Below, one piece after another: positions 8,302 through 17,676 of a stretch of 48,567 nucleotides of DNA. A program made the translations under genes and the position numbers. The DNA is taken from the NCBI GenBank assembly GCA_002684495.1, contig NYVG01000002.1:213075-261641 (forward strand). Direction: 5' to 3'. This DNA is from Gammaproteobacteria bacterium (GTDB taxonomy: Bacteria; Pseudomonadota; Gammaproteobacteria; Pseudomonadales; Azotimanducaceae). Numbering within the stretch: position 1 is the stretch's first letter; each line of letters opens with the position of its first letter. The notes under the pieces were generated by a model. It was given only the letters and a program-made list of their open reading frames with translations, was not told the origin of the DNA and searched no databases.

Positions 8302-9868
8302 CAAAGCGCCCCCACCGCGGTAGTGTCTTGGGGCCCAATGGTCCAATACCTCGAGCTAAAAACAGCGGGGCGATCTGCCCCGCTAAAACCTTGGTGGCAC
8401 CATGTTCGTGTTTGGTTTCAATCCCCTGGCTGGCTAGATAGTCACGCAGCGCATCGAAATCACCCGCCCGTAGGTGATCCCGCACCTGCCGGTTAAAGGG
8501 CATAACTTCCGCCACCAAAGTTCGACCCGACAGCCCACTTTGATAACACTCATTACAGCCCCCCGGTTTGTGAAAACGTATATGCTGCGCGCCCGACCCT
8601 AATCCCTGGCGCAGCTCTGCTAACAACGCCTCTGAGGTTTCATAGATAGAGCGTTCCACGGCCTCATGCGCAGGCATCGCTGTGCTGCAATGGGGACAAA
8701 GCGTCTCAATCAACCGCTGGGACACAATCCCCACCATCATCCCGGGACTTAGAATCGTTTCCTTACTCATGGCAAAGTCCGACGGCGAAATCATGCGCAG
8801 ATAGAAACTGATCGGGTCCGATGCATGACCTGTGCTCAAGACAAAGCGTCCTTGCAACCCCATAGTCTCAGCGTTACTCGCGGTCAGACGATCACGCATC
8901 TCGCCGATAACCAAATAGTCGGAATCCTGGCGCACCGAGCTCTTTTGCACAGCGCTGATCCGGGCCTCTAAATCATGTCCTTCTGCTGGCAATTCAACGT
9001 GGCAGACATGATCAAGCTGCACCTCAATGGTGTCGGAAATCTCAAGTATCGCGTAGTGGGCAGGAATTTTGTTTTGCAGTGCTGTCAAGGTAGTCGACTT
9101 GCCGCTATTAACCCCGCCGGTAAAAATCAACAAACCACTGCCAAGTGCCATCATTTCGCGCAACGCGGCCTGTTGCGCATCGCTGTAACCAGCACTATCC
9201 AGGTCAACCACATCGTGCATGTCGCGCAATCGGCACTTGCAGGTCATGCCGCTACACGCTAACTGCAGTTTATTCAACCGAACCATGTAACTTCTGCCCG
9301 GTTTCGCACGTCTGGAGTCGTAATAGAACTGGCCGTCCAGGGCCTCTTCCTTGCCAAAGGGTCGGTTCCCGTAAACTGAGAACATCACCGATACAATAGC
9401 CTGACCCTCGCTCGCAGCGAACCTCGCGCGCCGCACCAGAATGCCGTGAATACGAAACCAGATCTCGGTTTGGCCTTTTTTGATATTGATGTGAATATCC
9501 GACGCGCTCGCCTCAATAGCGTCTTCTAATAGTTCATCTACCAGTGGGTTAGAATCCTGAGGCAATCGCTGCCCACTTGATTCCTTGTTAGTCTCTTCAG
9601 CTCGGTCATATGACCGAAAAACCGACTCAGTGATCTCGATCTGCTCACCCGGCCCTAGCGCCCGCACCACGCTAATTAACTCTTTTAACGCGACAGTTTG
9701 AGCCGCATGCTTTGGCGCAACAAAATAAACATCCAACTGATCAGAGACCAAAACACAACAGTGCGCCCTCTTGCGCTCAATAATGCCCCGCACTTCAGGG
9801 TGGTCGCTTAACGTTAGATCACTGAGCCGCTCAACATCTGTAATGCGTTCTGCAACTTGGGAATTCAT
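8294..9868 (-). CDS. pilQ: Type IVb pilus assembly ATPase (GspE/PilQ family)
   Basis: This 524-residue hexameric secretion ATPase powers pilus extension. Visible motifs are Walker A GGVNSGKST (residues 251-259), the Asp-box segment LEISDTIE (275-282), Walker B with its flanks, RQDSDYLVIGEMRD (313-326), the His-box region LSTGHASDP (344-352), and a tetracysteine zinc element CPHC (391-394) and CNEC (438-441). N-terminal to these lies the ASDIHI motif of the N2 domain. Length and order match R64 PilQ-type ATPases. Its start ATG overlaps the pilP stop by one base (TAATG). There is no second, PilT-type retraction ATPase in the window, as is usual for R64/TCP-type systems. Confidence 0.93.
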   Translation of the reverse strand: MNSQVAERITDVERLSDLTLSDHPEVRGIIERKRAHCCVLVSDQLDVYFVAPKHAAQTVALKELISVVRALGPGEQIEITESVFRSYDRAEETNKESSGQRLPQDSNPLVDELLEDAIEASASDIHINIKKGQTEIWFRIHGILVRRARFAASEGQAIVSVMFSVYGNRPFGKEEALDGQFYYDSRRAKPGRSYMVRLNKLQLACSGMTCKCRLRDMHDVVDLDSAGYSDAQQAALREMMALGSGLLIFTGGVNSGKSTTLTALQNKIPAHYAILEISDTIEVQLDHVCHVELPAEGHDLEARISAVQKSSVRQDSDYLVIGEMRDRLTASNAETMGLQGRFVLSTGHASDPISFYLRMISPSDFAMSKETILSPGMMVGIVSQRLIETLCPHCSTAMPAHEAVERSIYETSEALLAELRQGLGSGAQHIRFHKPGGCNECYQSGLSGRTLVAEVMPFNRQVRDHLRAGDFDALRDYLASQGIETKHEHGATKVLAGQIAPLFLARGIGPLGPKTLPRWGRFDE

Positions 9869-10509
9869 TACTTCAGCTCCAAGCGGTGTCTACTGTTATC
9901 CGAAGCGAGCAGTTCAATCTCATGCCAAATATCGCCCTGTACATCCTTCCGCACCACTATTTGAGCTAATTCATAGCGCACGTTGTTATGCATAAAAGAT
10001 TGCCCAAAGCTCAGAGCAATAGGCTGACCATGACTAATCACCACCGCACTCGCCTTAATGCCTAAGGCCGCATTCCCAGCATCTGCAAAGCCAGACACTA
10101 AGCCGTCTAAACCCATCATCTGGACATCTGCTTTTATAGCTGGCTGCTTCGATAGCGGTGCCATCGTAGACTCCATAGCAACGAGAGCTGGCCGTCGAGT
10201 TGTTGGTTTTGGGCGCTTGTCGTGCATCGCACGAGCTGCACTTAAAATCCGCTCCGGTACCGCATTATTAACCCCCAACAAAAGCGCTTCCAAAGCCTCT
10301 GGCTCGCTAGACAACAGTTCCAGTTGCTGCATCAATTGACCCAAGGTTTCTGCCATCACCTGGGTATGCGCCAGTTCACGCAAGTCCCGCTCTGCCGGCG
10401 TACACAAAGGGCATTCATCTATGAGTTCCTGCGCCGATGGCGAGAAATTGCTCTCGGCACAAACTCGACTTGAGACAATGATGCTCAACATCAATACCTT
10501 CGATCTCAC
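9868..10509 (-). CDS. pilP: Type IVb pilus biogenesis protein (PilP-like)
   Basis: The gene starts with GTG inside the end of pilO (GTGA overlap). The 213-residue product has a short signal peptide (MRSKVLMLSIIVSSRVCA) and is therefore periplasmic. After a helical, Leu- and Glu-rich segment (residues 40-85) and a basic, low-complexity linker comes a C-terminal beta-rich domain (residues about 145-213) with the pattern expected of PilP-type secretin-binding modules. Sequence similarity to R64 PilP is weak by eye; the name rests mainly on size, export signal and the exact slot between pilO and pilQ. Two Cys in DECPLC are unusual. Confidence 0.65.
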   Translation of the reverse strand: MRSKVLMLSIIVSSRVCAESNFSPSAQELIDECPLCTPAERDLRELAHTQVMAETLGQLMQQLELLSSEPEALEALLLGVNNAVPERILSAARAMHDKRPKPTTRRPALVAMESTMAPLSKQPAIKADVQMMGLDGLVSGFADAGNAALGIKASAVVISHGQPIALSFGQSFMHNNVRYELAQIVVRKDVQGDIWHEIELLASDNSRHRLELK

Positions 10510-11753
10510 GCCGCCACCTTTTTACCGCGCACCACAAACGAAAGGTTAGCTTTGACCATTCGACCATGATTAAACTCGAACAGCACATCACCGAGCTTGC
10601 CGTTCACGCCGCCGGGAATTCGCTCAACCACACCTAATAAACTTGCGAGAGGTCGGGGATCTACCTCGACAACTGCCGCGACATGCGCCTCGGTATAGTC
10701 ACGACTTACTACTCTCAGCCCGCCCTGTAACGACATCGGCGCACCACCGTCGACATAACTTTCAATTGTTGCGCGCCAACCGGGTTTTGCAGTTAAAGCG
10801 CTTAAGACTGATACCAGATACCCCTCCAAGGTGTGGAGATCTCGAGCCTTAACTGGAGGGATTTCAGCGTCGAAAATCATCCGCCAATTGGTTCCGCGCA
10901 TCGTAAGGTCCGCCTGCAACGCGTCAGCAATTTGCCGTAGTCGCGCTGCATGACTGGCAGTAAAGACCCCAGTCAAGGTCACTTGCGCCACCTTGGAGTT
11001 GAATAACATTTTATTTAAGCCGTATATCTGCAGCACTTCAATTCGCTGGCGACACCTGACCAATACCCTTAGTTCTTCCCGCAACTTCGGGCTGCCGCGC
11101 GGCGGCACCAACACGACTTCTCGCGACAAGGCTTCACGGCGCTGAATTTCTTGCTCAAACTCGTAACTGCCCCACGCCGCCGCCAAGACTAATACCAGCA
11201 TCACACCATGCAAAAAATGCGGCATTCCTTTGCGCGTATATGCGCTCAGCGGCCGCTTCGACACCAAATAACTACCTGACAGCGACTGTTCCCCGCTGAC
11301 TGCATAACCAGCTTGGCGAAATTGTTCTGTCGCGGAGCCTCCTGCAACGACTAGGATATCCACGTTGTGGGCGGCGAACTCAATGGCCTGCTCAATAGGT
11401 AGCACTTGTTCGGAACCATCGAGCACCGAGACCTGACCTTCAGCGTCACTAATGGTTGCCGTGTATACCCCATCATCGAAAGGCCAAAACAAAGTGAATA
11501 CACCGCCAACAAGCGGCCAATCCATAACTTGCGCGGCAACCACTACCGCCCGATGTCCGGTGCCCCAAGCCAAATCGCCAACAATCAACACCGCATTTAA
11601 ATGCTGCCGCGTTAACCACCGCGTTAGCTCTACGCTACGCTGCAGAACATTGCCTGATAGCGCAATAACCGGCGGGTTGAGTGCCAAGGCTAACCGCGTA
11701 CCTTTGATCGCATCAATGTGCACGAGGTGGTTGTGCATCTGCGGCTGCAGCAT
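10506..11753 (-). CDS. pilO: Type IVb pilus assembly protein (PilO-like)
   Basis: The chosen ATG at 11753 overlaps the pilN stop by one base (TGATG); a TTG three bases earlier is also in frame. The roughly 415-residue product has an N-terminal cytoplasmic domain (about 1-175) containing WGTGHRAVV and VLDGSEQVLPIEQA, one transmembrane helix at about 181-198 (FLHGVMLVLVLAAAWGS), and a C-terminal periplasmic part. This is the layout of the R64 PilO pilin-accessory family, inner-membrane proteins that link the ATPase side to the secretin. The GTGA overlap with pilP supports co-translation. Confidence 0.78.
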   Translation of the reverse strand: MLQPQMHNHLVHIDAIKGTRLALALNPPVIALSGNVLQRSVELTRWLTRQHLNAVLIVGDLAWGTGHRAVVVAAQVMDWPLVGGVFTLFWPFDDGVYTATISDAEGQVSVLDGSEQVLPIEQAIEFAAHNVDILVVAGGSATEQFRQAGYAVSGEQSLSGSYLVSKRPLSAYTRKGMPHFLHGVMLVLVLAAAWGSYEFEQEIQRREALSREVVLVPPRGSPKLREELRVLVRCRQRIEVLQIYGLNKMLFNSKVAQVTLTGVFTASHAARLRQIADALQADLTMRGTNWRMIFDAEIPPVKARDLHTLEGYLVSVLSALTAKPGWRATIESYVDGGAPMSLQGGLRVVSRDYTEAHVAAVVEVDPRPLASLLGVVERIPGGVNGKLGDVLFEFNHGRMVKANLSFVVRGKKVAA

Positions 11754-13183
11754 CAAATGATTCTCGCAGTAATAGCGACCACGGATTCAATACGACGTTC
11801 GCTGCGCTGCCGTGACTTCATAAACGGTAACCACGACACCAATGGCATACCGTTCTCATTTGTACGTGCTCGCGTAGACGACAAATTCGTGATGATCCGC
11901 GTCTCACCGTCGCGCAGACTTATAGGAAAACCCAGGTCCTTCTCGGTCGACTGAGGCAAGCGCCCGGAGACATTGCCGCCGTCGTAGGTGTACTCTTCTA
12001 CACCCGTCAACTCTGACCGAGTCAAGGCGAGCCGCAGATAGACACGCTCCTTACCGATATTTGGCAACACCACCCAGTTATCGCCCGTATTGAGCTGCTC
12101 GGTTCTAACGGTTGTCAGTTTATCCAGCGCCCCGGCGGTGATCTGCCGATCAACAGTGACACTTTCGACATAACGAATAGTGTCAACATCGCGCAGCGAG
12201 GTCACTTGATTGTGTTGCGCGATAACCTTTTTGCGCACCGACATTTCGGCGTTCCCCAGACCACGCAGCCAGCCAAGAATCACAGAAGCACGATCCAAAC
12301 GGTCATCACCGTCAAACCGGATTGATAGTTCACCAGTAGCTCCAGTATCAAAGGTGGGACCCGAAAACTTGAAACCCCCACGTAAAGCAGCGTTACGCAG
12401 GGCCTGAACGTCTAGTCCGCGATTTTCCGTTTCTGTTACATCAACTTCGTATAGGACGTATTCAATAGAAACCCGACGATTCAACCGTTGATTAAAATCG
12501 GCGACCAGTGGTGCAACTCGAGCCATAACGTCCGGCCGCGCCGTAACCAAAAGCAAACCGGCTTCTGGTGCCAGACTCACTTCAGCTGGGGGTTCCTTAT
12601 CACCCTCTAATCCAAGAGTTTCATCATCCTCGTCCGCGCCCGTCAGCTCTTTTACCGCAGCCAATAGCGACGCATATGCATCGCTTACAAATTCGGTGTT
12701 ATTTATCTTTTCAGCACTACCGATGTTGCCCAGCCCTCCAACACCAACGCGTCCAGTGGATTGACCCGGGGCGATGTTGATCTCAAAGGACCGAGTGGCA
12801 AAACGGGAAATAACGATCACCCCATCAACGGTGTGCCACGCCCAATTCGCCTGAGCGCATATCGCGTTCAGATGCTCTAGCCGCGTTTGAGCATCCCGAG
12901 CACGTGCGATCAATGGGCCGGGATCCGACTTATCTATGCGCACGCGGCCAGGCGGCAAAATTTGCTGCAACACGGTAGCTGCGGGCAATCCCGCATACGA
13001 GACCGAGATCGCATCCAAAAGCCAGGCGACATCCTCTGGAACCCGCACACGCTGCGCATCAGGTTGGCGCTTAGCGACATTAGTTGACGCGAGCGGGATT
13101 GCCTCAGGCGGGATTGGCGCTATCGAAGAAATCGGCGCAGCAGCACACCCTGCTAAAACAATCACCACCAGACAACGGATCAC
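11753..13183 (-). CDS. pilN: Type IVb pilus outer-membrane secretin (PilN), lipoprotein
   Basis: A GTG start overlaps the upstream stop (GTGA). The 476-residue protein opens with a lipoprotein signal (VIVLAGC, lipidated Cys13), as in R64 PilN and BfpB. The N-terminal part carries STN/N0-like text and a segment LLAAVKELTG; residues about 240-476 form the secretin domain, with VSIEYVLYEVDVTE, conserved beta-strand motifs and near the end FPISLRDGETRIITNLSS and the final membrane strand. It forms the outer-membrane ring through which the pilus leaves the cell. Its position second in the operon matches the R64 and TCP clusters. Confidence 0.9.
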   Translation of the reverse strand: MIRCLVVIVLAGCAAAPISSIAPIPPEAIPLASTNVAKRQPDAQRVRVPEDVAWLLDAISVSYAGLPAATVLQQILPPGRVRIDKSDPGPLIARARDAQTRLEHLNAICAQANWAWHTVDGVIVISRFATRSFEINIAPGQSTGRVGVGGLGNIGSAEKINNTEFVSDAYASLLAAVKELTGADEDDETLGLEGDKEPPAEVSLAPEAGLLLVTARPDVMARVAPLVADFNQRLNRRVSIEYVLYEVDVTETENRGLDVQALRNAALRGGFKFSGPTFDTGATGELSIRFDGDDRLDRASVILGWLRGLGNAEMSVRKKVIAQHNQVTSLRDVDTIRYVESVTVDRQITAGALDKLTTVRTEQLNTGDNWVVLPNIGKERVYLRLALTRSELTGVEEYTYDGGNVSGRLPQSTEKDLGFPISLRDGETRIITNLSSTRARTNENGMPLVSWLPFMKSRQRSERRIESVVAITARII

Positions 13184-14508
13184 AAAGCACCTGCTGCTGA
13201 TCGAAAGTCGATGGTTTGGGTAAACGGCCGCACCTCCCCCTCGACAAAATAATTGTGTTTGAGTAGCGCAAGCACCCCGCTGAGACCGTCACGGACAACA
13301 ACCACATAGGGCCGCTGAATCATCCAATCTTCAACATAACCATCCGCGCCTAGGCGCCAATTACCAATGGTATAGCCGCACTGATGCAGCAGACGGCGTA
13401 CATTCTCCCGCAAGCTACCGGCTTCTATCTCCACACGATCACAACGAGCCCCAGTGGTTATCGGCCTCCCAATACCGTTAGCGCTTGCGTTGGATTGCGC
13501 ATAGGTAGACTTTGGCAGTTGCGCAGCCGAGATCTGATCCCCACCGACCAGTCCTGGTTCTTCATATTCGACCAAGAACGCATCTTTGAAGTCACCAGCG
13601 CGCTGGATCTGCAACACACCTTCAGCTTCCTTTCTACTTTTCAGCCCCCTGATTTGCACTGCATGCAAGCCTAGCCAGCGCTTCTCCAACGTTTCCGCGC
13701 GGTACCCAGAAGCCTTAAGTTGCACTCTAAGCTGTTCTAACTGACGTATTTGCTGACCAGCCATAACTTGGACTGCCCAACGTTGCACTAACTCTGGTGC
13801 TTTTGCAGTGCGCTTTGCTTCAGTAACTTTAGCTTTGGAATTTTTCGGCGGCATCAGCGTAAACTGCCGCTCCGTTAATTTAGCATTGGCGCTACCCAAA
13901 TCTTTCAATCCCTCAGGGCCGCGAGCGCTTTGCCTGCTCAATAGCTGTAGATTCCCAGCACTATTCCCGCGATAGAGTCGTGCTACGCGCCAGTTATCAG
14001 TTTGAACCGTTAAGTGCAGTCCATGCAGCTCGTGACCATCAAGGGTGTATATGAGCGCAGGAGCGTCGTGAACATTTGATATACGGTAGCCCAATTGATC
14101 GAGGCGCCTTGCAAGCGAACGCCCTAAAGGCCCAACTGGCTGAAATCTGAATTTTGTGGTGACAGAGGGATAACGCTTGGTAACAACCTCCAACATAGCT
14201 TGCGCTAAAAAGGCTTGATGACTTGGTAAAACAGCCGTCTCGTAACTATTACTCTTACGATCAGCCTCAAGAGCACCACGCTGCATCCAGCCGCAGCCAG
14301 CGCCAATCATCACAACAACGATGAACGGAATCTTCAAAAGACTTGTTCGACGTACAAATACAATGGCCCAGTTGCTCCCATAGAGTGCGTAATTGCAGAT
14401 CCTTTTCGTCGCCAATCCATACATTGCCATTGCAAAAGCGCCTGAACTCCACAACTTGAAAAGATCACTTTCTCTTTTTGGATTATTTGCGTTGCCTGCG
14501 CGGCGCAT
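13180..14508 (-). CDS. pilL: PilL/TcpQ-like pilus biogenesis protein with SPOR-like and TrbH-like segments
   Basis: The ATG at 14508 has a GGGAG ribosome site five bases upstream and is preferred over the TTG at 14535; 442 residues result. A hydrophobic segment IPFIVVVMIGAGCGW (about 60-75) may be a membrane anchor or a late lipoprotein signal. Residues about 95-195 resemble the TrbH conjugation lipoprotein family (QPVGPLGRSLARRLDQLGY). Residues about 242-316 look like a SPOR peptidoglycan-binding repeat (RWAVQVMAGQQ, then HAVQIRGLKSRKEAEGVL). Residues about 360-435 match the TcpQ/PilL C-terminal domain (GSLRENVRRLLHQCGY). It is the first gene of the operon. The domain reading is by eye; the C-terminal domain is the surest. 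Confidence 0.72.
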   Translation of the reverse strand: MRRAGNANNPKRESDLFKLWSSGAFAMAMYGLATKRICNYALYGSNWAIVFVRRTSLLKIPFIVVVMIGAGCGWMQRGALEADRKSNSYETAVLPSHQAFLAQAMLEVVTKRYPSVTTKFRFQPVGPLGRSLARRLDQLGYRISNVHDAPALIYTLDGHELHGLHLTVQTDNWRVARLYRGNSAGNLQLLSRQSARGPEGLKDLGSANAKLTERQFTLMPPKNSKAKVTEAKRTAKAPELVQRWAVQVMAGQQIRQLEQLRVQLKASGYRAETLEKRWLGLHAVQIRGLKSRKEAEGVLQIQRAGDFKDAFLVEYEEPGLVGGDQISAAQLPKSTYAQSNASANGIGRPITTGARCDRVEIEAGSLRENVRRLLHQCGYTIGNWRLGADGYVEDWMIQRPYVVVVRDGLSGVLALLKHNYFVEGEVRPFTQTIDFRSAAGAL

Positions 14509-15264
14509 TAATACTCCCGATATTTCGGCGCCCAAGGGCTATTACCCAACAACAACTATACGCATCACTTTATTTTAAATAGTAACCGTTAGTCTATCTT
14601 CTAGTACCGGCGGTCCAATAATCGGCGTTGCCTAATAACGAATGGAACCGGCTAACCCGTTTCAATGCGACTTTCGATTCATGTTTACGCTGATGTTGGC
14701 GGTGATGCGCTGACCACCGAGTTATCGCGGCAGTTTCAAACAGAGAACTGGATGGGAAAATCAAGGTTCTTTCACTTCTGTCATTAAGCGCTCGCTGCAA
14801 AAATCCACCTAATCGGGCAAAACAGAATCGAGTTACTGCACTTATAATTGTTCTAATAAGACAACCTCTACCTACTTGGGACACTTCTTTTTAGCTCTAA
14901 AGGATAAATTGAATATGTAAGGGGCTCTGCTGCCGCGAACTTTTAAGATGAACACTATAAAAAAGAGAGGGAGGAACGATGGGCGGTAGAGATCACCCGA
15001 CTAAAGGGAAATATTTACTTCAACACTGACTCTGGCTTTCCAGCAGTGCTGTACCGCCAGACTACCCGTGATTTTTGAGCTTAGCTTCGAATGCTATTGG
15101 CCCACAGAGGTACGGGATTCAATCTGGGAGTCGGAAACGGTAAATAAAGCTCCCGACGCTTCGGACTTTGGTTGCTTTGCGCAGATTATTGTAGGCCTCA
15201 ACAGGCTTCCGCTTTTCAGGTTTCTGCTCTATCGTGATTCCCTAACCAGAATACGGACAGAGCA
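14509..15264. other. Intergenic region between the pilus operon and the CMD gene
   Basis: About 750 bases separate the divergently read pilL and the carboxymuconolactone decarboxylase-family gene. The pilus operon promoter must lie in the left part; an A/T-rich stretch at about 14560-14582 is a candidate but has no clear -35/-10 pair. The right part contains a short open frame, 14979-15029 (16 codons), after a strong GGGAGG ribosome-site-like sequence; it may be a leader peptide or the start of a decayed gene. Longer open frames at 14594-14884 (minus) and from 15068 (plus) show no protein features. Confidence 0.5.
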
Positions 15265-15906
15265 ATGCCACGACTTACCCAAGTGCCTAGATCCCAGGCA
15301 GATCCAAGCGTCATACCATTTTACGACGCGTTATTTGGCGCCGATCGTGACCCTGTTGAACAGCCCGGAACCGCAACAGGAACTCCCGGCAACTGGTGGA
15401 CGGTATTTGCTCAGGTGCCAGATTGCCTTCATCACATGGTTGCCGGGTTCCAGTTCTACCGGGATCGCAAGCGCAAAATCGCACCCCGCCTGCGAGAACT
15501 TGGGCAGGCACGCGCCGGTTTTGCCCGGGGTAGCCAATTTGTTTTTTCACAACACTGTAAAGCATTGCGCGCCGCAAAATTTACCGAGGCACAGATCGAA
15601 GCGATTCCCCACTGGTCTTCAAGCAGCGAATTTGACGCACTAGAGCGCGCAGTACTGGCTTATACCGACGACTTAGTCTTGCAAGGCGGCCGAGTTGCGG
15701 ATGGCACATTTGCCGCCCTGCAAGAGCATTTGACCGAGGTGCAGATAATTGAACTCACCTATATCGTTTGCACCTACGAAATGCATGCAACAATGACTCG
15801 GGCATTACGCTTGGAGTTTGATGACGTAGACGAGCGTATCGTCGAAGTGCCGGTCCCCGAAGGCGAGGACCGAGACATCGATTTCTTTAAAGATGTCGAC
15901 AGTTAA
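15265..15906 (+). CDS. Carboxymuconolactone decarboxylase family protein
   Basis: The 213-residue protein belongs to the CMD/AhpD-like superfamily. Helical core motifs are visible: PGNWWTVFAQVPDCLHHMVAG, RELGQARAG, SQFVFSQHCKALRAAKF (residues about 91-107) and LERAVLAYTDDLV. Classical AhpD enzymes carry a CxxC...H centre; here the helix retains one Cys next to a His (HCK), so peroxidase-type thiol chemistry is not assured. The function in the family ranges from decarboxylase to alkylhydroperoxidase-like. The 3' end overlaps the convergent glpV-like gene by four bases. No operon partner lies on this strand. Confidence 0.85.
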   Translation: MPRLTQVPRSQADPSVIPFYDALFGADRDPVEQPGTATGTPGNWWTVFAQVPDCLHHMVAGFQFYRDRKRKIAPRLRELGQARAGFARGSQFVFSQHCKALRAAKFTEAQIEAIPHWSSSSEFDALERAVLAYTDDLVLQGGRVADGTFAALQEHLTEVQIIELTYIVCTYEMHATMTRALRLEFDDVDERIVEVPVPEGEDRDIDFFKDVDS

Positions 15907-17636
15907 TCAATCTGCCAAGATTTTATAAGCTCGTCATAAGCGACCGTCTTACCCTGAGGCTTTTCGTCCACAAGCTTGGGTTTAGGTGCGCCCGGCTGGC
16001 TTAGCCAATATGCTGGATCACGCGGCTCGTTCAGCTGTGGGCCGCACTCTCCTTGCACGCCGTGGCGCTGCAACCGCGCCAACACTTTATCTTGCTGCTC
16101 GGCAAGGCTGTCCATCGCTGCTTGCGCAGAGCTTTCTCCGCTCACCGCGTTCGCCACATTGGCCCACCACAATTGCGCCAATTTTGGATAGTCTGGCACG
16201 TTGGTACCTGTAGGCGTCCACGCGGTGCGAGCCGGGCTGCGATAAAACTCGACCAAGCCACCCAAACGTGGCGCCATATCTGTCATAGCTTGGGAGCGAA
16301 TATCCGAGTCTCGGATGGGCGTCAGCCCGACGAGGGTTTTCTTCAACGACAGCGTTTTTGCTGTGACAAATTGGGCATACAGCCACGCCGCTTGACGACG
16401 GGCTAACGGCGTACTTTTCAGTAGTGTCCATGCGCCGGTGTCCTGATAACCCAGCTTCATACCCTCGCTCCAATACGGCCCATGGGGCGACGGTGCCATA
16501 CGCCACTTCGGCGTGCCGTCTGCATTTACTACGGCAAGTCCCTCTTTAATCATGTCCGCGGTAAATGTGGTGTACCAAAAAATCTGCTGTGCAATCTGTC
16601 CTTGGGCAGGAACCGGACCCGCTTCAGAAAATGTCATGCCACCTGCCTGAGGCGGCGCGTATTGTTTCAGCCAATCGATGTACTTCTGCAACGCGTATAC
16701 GGCTGCAGGGCCGTTGGCTGCACCACCTCGACTGACCGACGACCCGACAGGACGGCAGTTCTCAACTCGAATGCCCCATTCGTCAACCGGTAAGCCATTG
16801 GGTATACCGGCATCGCCCGCCCCCGCCATCGACAACCAGGCATCAGTAAATCGCCACCCTAGGGAAGGATCCTTTTTGCCATAGTCCATGTGGCCATAAA
16901 TTGTTTGACCATCGATCTGTTGCACATGGTTGGTGAAAAATTCCGCGATGTCCTCATAGGCTGACCAGTTAATAGGTACACCTAAGGCGTAGCCATACTG
17001 TCGTTCGAACTGGGCTTGAATCTCCGGATTACTGAACCAGTCATAGCGAAACCAATACAGGTTAGCGAACTGTTGATCCGGTAATTGATAAATTTTTCCG
17101 TCTGGTCCAGTGGTAAAACTGATGCCAATAAAGTCTTCGAGGTCTAATGTCGGTGACGTTACAACCTTACCATCACCGGTCATAAAATCGCTGAGCGCAA
17201 TGACATAGCCATAGCGAGAATGCGTACCGATCAGGTCCGAGTCGTTAACATAGGCATCGTAGACGTTTTCACCTGACTGCATTTGGGTTTGTAATTTCTC
17301 AATCACATCACCCTCTTGAATCAGGTCGTGGTTCACTCGAATGCCGGTAATGTCAAAAAATGCGCGCGCTAGAGTTTCGCTTTCATATTCATGCGTAGTG
17401 AGTGTTTCTGACACCACATTAATCGTCATGCCACGATAGGGTTCAGAAGCTGCGGTAAACCAAGCCATTTCTGCTGTCTGCTCGGCTTCGGACAAAGTTG
17501 AGGGCTGAAATTCATCGGCAATCCAACGTTGAGCGTTGCCTGCATAGTCCATGTCAGGTTGATTAGGTTGGGCGCCATTGTCCCCACACGCCACTAACAT
17601 CCCAGCCAAAATCAGAAATAAAACTGTTCTCAACAT
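15903..17636 (-). CDS. glpV: ABC transporter substrate-binding lipoprotein (GlpV-like, carbohydrate/polyol family)
   Basis: The 577-residue product begins with a lipoprotein signal (LILAGMLVAC, Cys17 lipidated), so it is anchored and faces the periplasm. It is an SBP_bac_1 type solute-binding protein; the length is well above the roughly 400-440 of UgpB and MalE, as in the GlpV glycerol-binding proteins of rhizobia. Motifs such as GLTPIRDSDIRSQAM, RTAWTPTGTNVPDYPKLAQ and NWSAYEDIAEFF fit this subgroup. It is the last gene of the importer operon, 40 bases after the DUF2160 gene. The substrate is inferred as glycerol or a related polyol from gene order only. Confidence 0.8.
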   Translation of the reverse strand: MLRTVLFLILAGMLVACGDNGAQPNQPDMDYAGNAQRWIADEFQPSTLSEAEQTAEMAWFTAASEPYRGMTINVVSETLTTHEYESETLARAFFDITGIRVNHDLIQEGDVIEKLQTQMQSGENVYDAYVNDSDLIGTHSRYGYVIALSDFMTGDGKVVTSPTLDLEDFIGISFTTGPDGKIYQLPDQQFANLYWFRYDWFSNPEIQAQFERQYGYALGVPINWSAYEDIAEFFTNHVQQIDGQTIYGHMDYGKKDPSLGWRFTDAWLSMAGAGDAGIPNGLPVDEWGIRVENCRPVGSSVSRGGAANGPAAVYALQKYIDWLKQYAPPQAGGMTFSEAGPVPAQGQIAQQIFWYTTFTADMIKEGLAVVNADGTPKWRMAPSPHGPYWSEGMKLGYQDTGAWTLLKSTPLARRQAAWLYAQFVTAKTLSLKKTLVGLTPIRDSDIRSQAMTDMAPRLGGLVEFYRSPARTAWTPTGTNVPDYPKLAQLWWANVANAVSGESSAQAAMDSLAEQQDKVLARLQRHGVQGECGPQLNEPRDPAYWLSQPGAPKPKLVDEKPQGKTVAYDELIKSWQID

Positions 17637-17676
17637 CTACCTTCCCTCATTGTCATAAGCGCACCCAGTATAGGTG

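Noticed and set aside
14594..14884. Minus-strand open frame in the pilus operon upstream region
   Set aside because: No recognisable domains, no ribosome site and unlike the operon genes in composition.
15068..15643. Plus-strand open frame upstream of and through the CMD gene
   Set aside because: It shares most of its length with the CMD gene in another frame and has no protein features or ribosome site.
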